Shown here: piece after piece, positions 34,090 through 39,161 of the stretch
How the letters are laid out: each line of letters begins with the position of its first letter
How positions within the stretch are numbered: the first letter of the stretch is position 1
NCBI RefSeq assembly: GCF_024697385.1
Contig: NZ_JAILFV010000123.1
Span: 1-39,161, forward strand
Direction of reading: 5' to 3'
DNA length: 39,161 bases
From: Anaerovibrio sp.
Lineage (GTDB): Bacteria; Bacillota; Negativicutes; Selenomonadales; Selenomonadaceae
Notes under the pieces: model-generated
Databases searched by the model: none
The model's input: only the letters and a program-made list of their open reading frames with translations
What the model was told of the DNA's origin: nothing
Made by a program: the position numbers and the translations under genes

Positions 34090-34345
34090 TTGACATACTC
34101 CCCATGACTAAAGCCAGGGGTTCTGGGCTAATAACGAACCTTGCCTACTGACATAGCAGGTCTTACGAGTTCTCTCCGCAATGGACAATGTCCTGCCCAT
34201 GTGTCCACCTTCAATTGCTTACGCAAATTCGGTGGACGTGCCTTATATCCCCATAACTAAAGACAGGGAGGTACGGCACATGTGGTAAATACTACTATGT
34301 GGCTCCAGCCCCTTCTGTACCCCTCTAATACAGTCCAAACAGACC
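34090..34345 (-). mobile_element. Probable IS200/IS605-family right-end (tnpB 3') remnant
   Basis: On the minus strand this stretch ends with CCCCTGGCTTTAGTCATGGGG-AGTATGTCAA (broken here by a dash), the kind of hairpin and tail seen at right ends of IS605-type elements carrying tnpB. Upstream are a second similar hairpin near 34243-34262 and a strong helix GTCCACC/GGTGGAC with an inner AATTTGCG/CAATT part. A short frame before the end (...RTRKTCYVSRQGSLLAQNPWL) could be a tnpB tail, closed by TAG inside the hairpin. No transposase gene remains. The identification rests on remembered family features. Confidence 0.55.
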
Positions 34346-34358
34346 TTATACCACGACA

Positions 34359-34387
34359 TTTGTATCACTATTAATATTATTGCACAA
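34359..34387 (-). promoter_or_regulatory. Candidate promoter of the antiporter gene
   Basis: On the minus strand TTGTGC, a 17-base spacer and TACAAA. A TGGTATAAG (extended -10 type) lies just downstream as an alternative. Either would give a leader of nearly 300 bases containing the IS remnant. Confidence 0.45.
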
Positions 34388-34421
34388 GAAAATAATGAAA
34401 AAAAGAGGAATTTTTCTGATT

Positions 34422-34446
34422 TTATGTAAGAATAATTCTTACATAA
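34422..34446. promoter_or_regulatory. 25-bp perfect palindrome, candidate response-regulator operator
   Basis: TTATGTAAGAAT-A-ATTCTTACATAA is a perfect dyad with 12-bp arms. It lies about 35 bp upstream of the candidate -35 of the antiporter gene, a common place for an activator site. Half of it recurs upstream of the sensor operon. Confidence 0.65.
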
Positions 34447-34535
34447 CAGGAGAAAACAATTATTGTTTGTGTAAATTGACTGAAAATTATCATATATTAA
34501 GTCAATTAAGCACCTCTATTTTATCATAAAATGAG

Positions 34536-34565
34536 AAAAACAGGATAGCAGTGCAATCCTGTTTC
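34536..34565 (-). terminator. Intrinsic terminator after pyrG
   Basis: On the minus strand AACAGGAT pairs with ATCCTGTT around TGCACTGCT, followed by a T-rich run. It lies about 40 bases past the pyrG stop. Confidence 0.82.
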
Positions 34566-34602
34566 TCATCACACAAAGCCTCAAATCGGTATCAATAGCT
34601 GC

Positions 34603-36240
<1,638 letters not shown>

Positions 36241-36246
36241 CTATCA

Positions 36247-36621
36247 TTAATTGTTTTCCTGAATGCTCTCAAATTTATGAGTGTCGCTGGCCTTTTTCTT
36301 CTCATGGGCAGCACTCTCCCTGGAGGTAGTTCTGGCACCCCTGGAGCTTTTTTTCTCCATTGGATACCATTCTGTCAGACCCCATTTACCATCATTTCTG
36401 TAAGTAAATCTTCCATCCATATTAATCTGGGTATAAATTTCAGAAATTGCCTCAGGCAATGATTGTACCGGTTTCTTTTTTCTCTTGATAACCTCAAGGA
36501 TAAGATCCTTAAAATACATTGGCTCATATGAGGATGAATCAACTACATTTTCCAGATCAGCATTGTGCTCTGCCAAAATATATGCGGCTACCTCTACATC
36601 AGTACTATTCATATAATCCAC
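36247..36621 (-). CDS. rpoE: RNA polymerase delta-subunit-like protein (HARE-HTH) without acidic tail
   Basis: A 124-residue protein. Residues 5-85 form the HARE-HTH domain of the RNA polymerase delta subunit: STDVEVAAYILAEH, MYFKDLILEVIKRK, AISEIYTQINMDGRFTYRNDGKWGLTEWYP. Position directly before pyrG is the conserved one. In Bacillus-type delta a long, strongly acidic disordered tail follows; here the 37-residue tail is mixed with a net positive charge (KKSSRGARTTSR..., KKK). Its effect on RNA release may thus differ. GTG start with GGAGG eight bases upstream. Confidence 0.85.
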   Translation of the reverse strand: MDYMNSTDVEVAAYILAEHNADLENVVDSSSYEPMYFKDLILEVIKRKKKPVQSLPEAISEIYTQINMDGRFTYRNDGKWGLTEWYPMEKKSSRGARTTSRESAAHEKKKASDTHKFESIQENN

Positions 36622-36648
36622 AATAAACGCCTCCGATAAAAAAATTAT

Positions 36649-36683
36649 TTAACGCCAAAATCATCAAATTCCCCAAGGGGAAT
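36649..36683 (-). repeat. Promoter-proximal short repeat, rpoE copy (diverged)
   Basis: The minus strand has the hairpin ATTCCCC-TT-GGGGAAT followed by TTGATGATTTTGGCGTTAAATAA (split here: TTGATGATTTT, GGCGTTAAATAA). It resembles the other copies (hairpin, AATTTGA, TGGCGTTA) but lacks TATAAT. It lies about 30 bases before the rpoE start. Confidence 0.45.
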
Positions 36684-36766
36684 CAATATTTACTCATTTC
36701 CGGGTGGCAACATACCCTTGCCCAAAAGCTTTCAACAGAATATTGCTCCCTTTGCAGCTGCCAAGC

Positions 36767-38428
36767 TTACATTTTTTCCGGTGCTGATACCCCCAATATC
36801 CCCAAAGCATGACGAATCGTATGGGCCGTGACGGTCACCAAAGCCAAACGGGCCTCGGCCAGCTTGTCTTCAACCCCCAGTATACGACACTGATTATAAA
36901 AGCTATGGAACTTGCTTGCCAATTCATAAGCATAACGGGCAATACGCTGAGGTGCATATTCTGCAGCTGCACGCTCTATTTCCTCTTCATATTCCTGGAG
37001 CTTGTTGATAATATCTATTTCAGTTTCATCCACCAAAAGGGCAAGATCCACATCACCTGTTACCTGAAGACCTGTCTCCTGTGCCTGACGGAAAATACTA
37101 CATATACGGGCATGAGCATACTGGATATAATATACCGGGTTTTCATTGGTTTTTGACTTGGCCAAATCCAAATCAAAATCCAGCTGACTGTCCATGGATC
37201 TCATAATAAAGAAATAACGGGCAGCATCGGTACCGACCTCTTCTATGAGTTCAGCAAGGGTCACAGTCTGTCCGGTACGCTTGCTCAGCTTCACCATTTC
37301 TCCCCCGCGGAGCAGACGAACCATCTGAAGCAGGAGCACCTCCAGATTGTCAGCATCATAACCAAGAGCACTTATTGCCGCCTTAACACGACAAATATAT
37401 CCATGGTGATCAGCGCCCCAGATATTTATAATCTTGCCAAAGCCCCGTTCATACTTGTCCTTGTGGTAGGCAATATCCGCGGCTAAATATGTAGGAACAC
37501 CGTTATCCCTAATAACCACACGGTCTTTATCGTCACCGTATTCAGTTGATTTAAGCCAAAGGGCCCCGCCCTCCTCATAAATCTTACCATTTGACTTTAA
37601 CAGTTCAATGGCCTTGTTGACCTTATCAGGATGCAGTGTCCGTTCACTGTACCATACATCAAACTCACAGTTAAATGCGGCCAGGTCCTCCTTCAGGGCT
37701 TCCAGCTTTTCCTTCAAGGCCAGTTCCTTGAATATACCGAGGCGTTCCTCCTGGGACATATTTAAATACTTGTCATTGTCCTTCCTGATAATACGCCGGG
37801 CAGTATCTACGATATCAGCACCATGATAGCCATTTTCAGGAAAGGTTTCCTCTGTAGCCTGCCCCAAAAGTTCAAGATAACGATGATTAACCGATAAGGC
37901 CAGATTATCAATCTGGTTGCCGGCATCATTTATATAATACTCGCTGACAACAGGATATCCTGCTGCCCGCATCACATTCACCAAAGCACTGCCTGCAGCC
38001 GCGCCACGCCCATGTCCCACATGAAGTGGCCCTGTAGGATTTGCACTGACATATTCAACCTGAACCGGTTTCATATCCTTTTGTGGCAGCTGTCCAAATT
38101 CCTCGCCACGATTAAGAATATCCTTCAGCCCATCGTATAGCACATTAGATTTCAAAAAGAAATTTATAAAACCAGGTCCTGCTATTTCAGTATGTTCCAA
38201 CCAATCTGCATCAATACGCGCTGTCAGCTCCTCGGCAATTTTTCTTGGATTCATATGAAATGCCCTTGCTGACTGCATGGCAAAATTAGTAGCAAAATCT
38301 CCTAATTCCTTTTTGGGTGGGACTTCCAAAATAATATTTGGCAACTGTCCCTCCGAAAAAGCTCCATCCTTAATGGCAGTTTTTGCTGCTCCCTCGATAG
38401 CAGCTATAAGTTTCTCCTTGATATCCAA
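36767..38428 (-). CDS. argS: Arginyl-tRNA synthetase
   Basis: A 553-residue class I synthetase that charges tRNA-Arg. It shows the N-terminal Add-1 tRNA-binding domain, the HIGH-type motif in SANPTGPLHVGHGRGAAAGSA (about 129-149), the KMSK-type region as KLSKRTGQ, and the C-terminal DALR anticodon domain from about 435 (YAHARICSIFRQA). The start is TTG at 38428, nine bases after AGGAGG. It follows the DUF1934 gene by 35 bases, as ywiB-argS in Bacillus. The last ~145 bases before rpoE hold only small hairpins. Confidence 0.96.
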   Translation of the reverse strand: MDIKEKLIAAIEGAAKTAIKDGAFSEGQLPNIILEVPPKKELGDFATNFAMQSARAFHMNPRKIAEELTARIDADWLEHTEIAGPGFINFFLKSNVLYDGLKDILNRGEEFGQLPQKDMKPVQVEYVSANPTGPLHVGHGRGAAAGSALVNVMRAAGYPVVSEYYINDAGNQIDNLALSVNHRYLELLGQATEETFPENGYHGADIVDTARRIIRKDNDKYLNMSQEERLGIFKELALKEKLEALKEDLAAFNCEFDVWYSERTLHPDKVNKAIELLKSNGKIYEEGGALWLKSTEYGDDKDRVVIRDNGVPTYLAADIAYHKDKYERGFGKIINIWGADHHGYICRVKAAISALGYDADNLEVLLLQMVRLLRGGEMVKLSKRTGQTVTLAELIEEVGTDAARYFFIMRSMDSQLDFDLDLAKSKTNENPVYYIQYAHARICSIFRQAQETGLQVTGDVDLALLVDETEIDIINKLQEYEEEIERAAAEYAPQRIARYAYELASKFHSFYNQCRILGVEDKLAEARLALVTVTAHTIRHALGILGVSAPEKM

Positions 38429-38463
38429 AACAAATATCCTCCTACAATCAACGAAAAAATATA

Positions 38464-38886
38464 TTAAACCACTTTGCTAATCTCTATACGAAGCTCATAT
38501 TCCCCCACAAAAGTACCATCGACTCTCATATCATAATAAAGCTCCACATTGCCACTGGCGTAATCCATGCTGATATCCAGCTGTCTGGTGTAAATTTCCA
38601 GTTTCATGGAGCTATATGGGGTACGGTAGACCGCATAGGTGGTTTTACCCGCTTCAAAGTTCATATCCGTGTCAATTGGGCCATTGCGGAGAATACGAAA
38701 TTTACTGCCATCAATCTTGATAGTAGTACCAATTATATAATCCGTATCCATACTGCTGTCATCATATTTAATATAATGCTTGCCATTGCGCAGATAGTAC
38801 TTCCCTTCAGCCAAATGGGCAACCTTTTCACATTTACCCTCAGGATCTTTCTGGTATCCGGAGGTACATATCTTAACAATATCCAT
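38464..38886 (-). CDS. DUF1934 family protein (YwiB-like)
   Basis: A 140-residue protein predicted to be nearly all beta-strand, a calycin-like barrel, matching DUF1934. GKYYLRNGKHYIKYDD and the C-terminal GEYELRIEIS are typical. Function unknown. Next to argS as in Bacillus. The start at 38886 (MDIVKI) has AGGGGG about eleven bases upstream; longer in-frame starts to 38931 are less likely. Confidence 0.85.
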   Translation of the reverse strand: MDIVKICTSGYQKDPEGKCEKVAHLAEGKYYLRNGKHYIKYDDSSMDTDYIIGTTIKIDGSKFRILRNGPIDTDMNFEAGKTTYAVYRTPYSSMKLEIYTRQLDISMDYASGNVELYYDMRVDGTFVGEYELRIEISKVV

Positions 38887-38975
38887 ACTTCGTTTCAGCC
38901 CCCTGCACCAGCAAAAATACCAAAAAAACATACAGAACGCCCGTTCGCTTCCTGTATTTGCACAAAACTATACCT

Positions 38976-39004
38976 ATTATATCCTAAACCGACATGATTG
39001 CCAA
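38976..39004 (-). promoter_or_regulatory. Sigma-A promoter of the DUF1934-argS operon
   Basis: On the minus strand TTGGCA, a 17-base spacer and a perfect TATAAT. It lies about 90 bases before the DUF1934 start and just downstream of the terminal repeat. Confidence 0.85.
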
Positions 39005-39024
39005 CTTTTTTATTACAAGGCCAT

Positions 39025-39161
39025 TATAACGCCATTGTTCAAATTTTTCTTCTTTAGAAGAAAAATCTTCCAATTAGCGTTTCAACGAGCTGGGAGATAT
39101 GCTCGCCAGCTGTTGTAGTTTGTTTTCCCCCACCTAAAGAGGAAGGGGACATCTTAAAGCT
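39025..39161. repeat. Terminal direct repeat, copy 2
   Basis: Bases 39031-39161 equal 1-131 exactly. Six bases of the motif (ATTATA...) precede it here and match the internal copy at 21667. On the minus strand the repeat ends with the hairpin and AATTTGAACAATGGCGTTAT shared with the copies before tilS and ftsB. The repeat is cut by the window edge, so its full length is unknown. Confidence 0.85.

Overview
The window is a stretch of bacterial core chromosome. Essentially every gene lies on the minus strand, so transcription runs from high to low coordinates. It combines Firmicutes gene order (mfd-mazG, hup, ftsB/divIC-S1 protein-tilS-hpt-ftsH-birA-coaX-dusB, and DUF1934-argS-rpoE-pyrG) with a TonB-ExbB-ExbD energy-coupling set. 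TonB systems need an outer membrane, so I infer a diderm Firmicute of the class Negativicutes (Selenomonas/Anaerovibrio-like). The species cannot be fixed from sequence alone.

Layout in transcription order. 39.0-34.6 kb: a sigma-A promoter, then a DUF1934 protein, argS, an RNA polymerase delta-like protein and pyrG. 34.6-29.4 kb: an organophosphate:phosphate antiporter (MFS) followed by a lipoprotein sensor, histidine kinase and response regulator, resembling HptARS/UhpT or PgtABCP; a 25-bp perfect palindrome lies upstream of the transporter and a matching half-site upstream of the sensor operon. 29.2-23.1 kb: mfd, mazG, hup, a short-chain dehydrogenase and an MGDG-synthase/MurG-like glycosyltransferase. 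21.6-15.4 kb: an unusual protein with four zinc ribbons, then ftsB, an S1-domain protein, tilS, hpt and ftsH. 15.3-8.5 kb: birA, coaX, dusB, an M18 aminopeptidase, a secreted GH84 enzyme and a CDF metal efflux protein in one tight run. 8.4-7.8 kb: a cobalamin riboswitch with its own promoter and terminator, followed by no ordinary gene. 7.5-5.8 kb: a GntP-family permease and a possible 57-residue reading frame. 5.7-3.9 kb: exbB-exbD-tonB. 3.75-0.4 kb: an ABC-2 exporter pair joined to a metal-type ABC ATPase/permease pair with no binding protein, then tRNA-Arg(CCG).

Non-coding structure is the more unusual part. The first and last 131 bases are identical, and a diverged copy lies at 21.67-21.81 kb, so the ends are a dispersed repeat and not proof of a circular replicon. 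A short piece of that repeat, a hairpin joined to a motif like AACAATGGCGTTATAAT, recurs at five places just upstream of genes. A probable IS200/IS605 right-end remnant sits in the leader of the antiporter gene. The best candidates for undescribed biology are the orphan B12 riboswitch transcript, the promoter-proximal repeat family and the four-ribbon protein.
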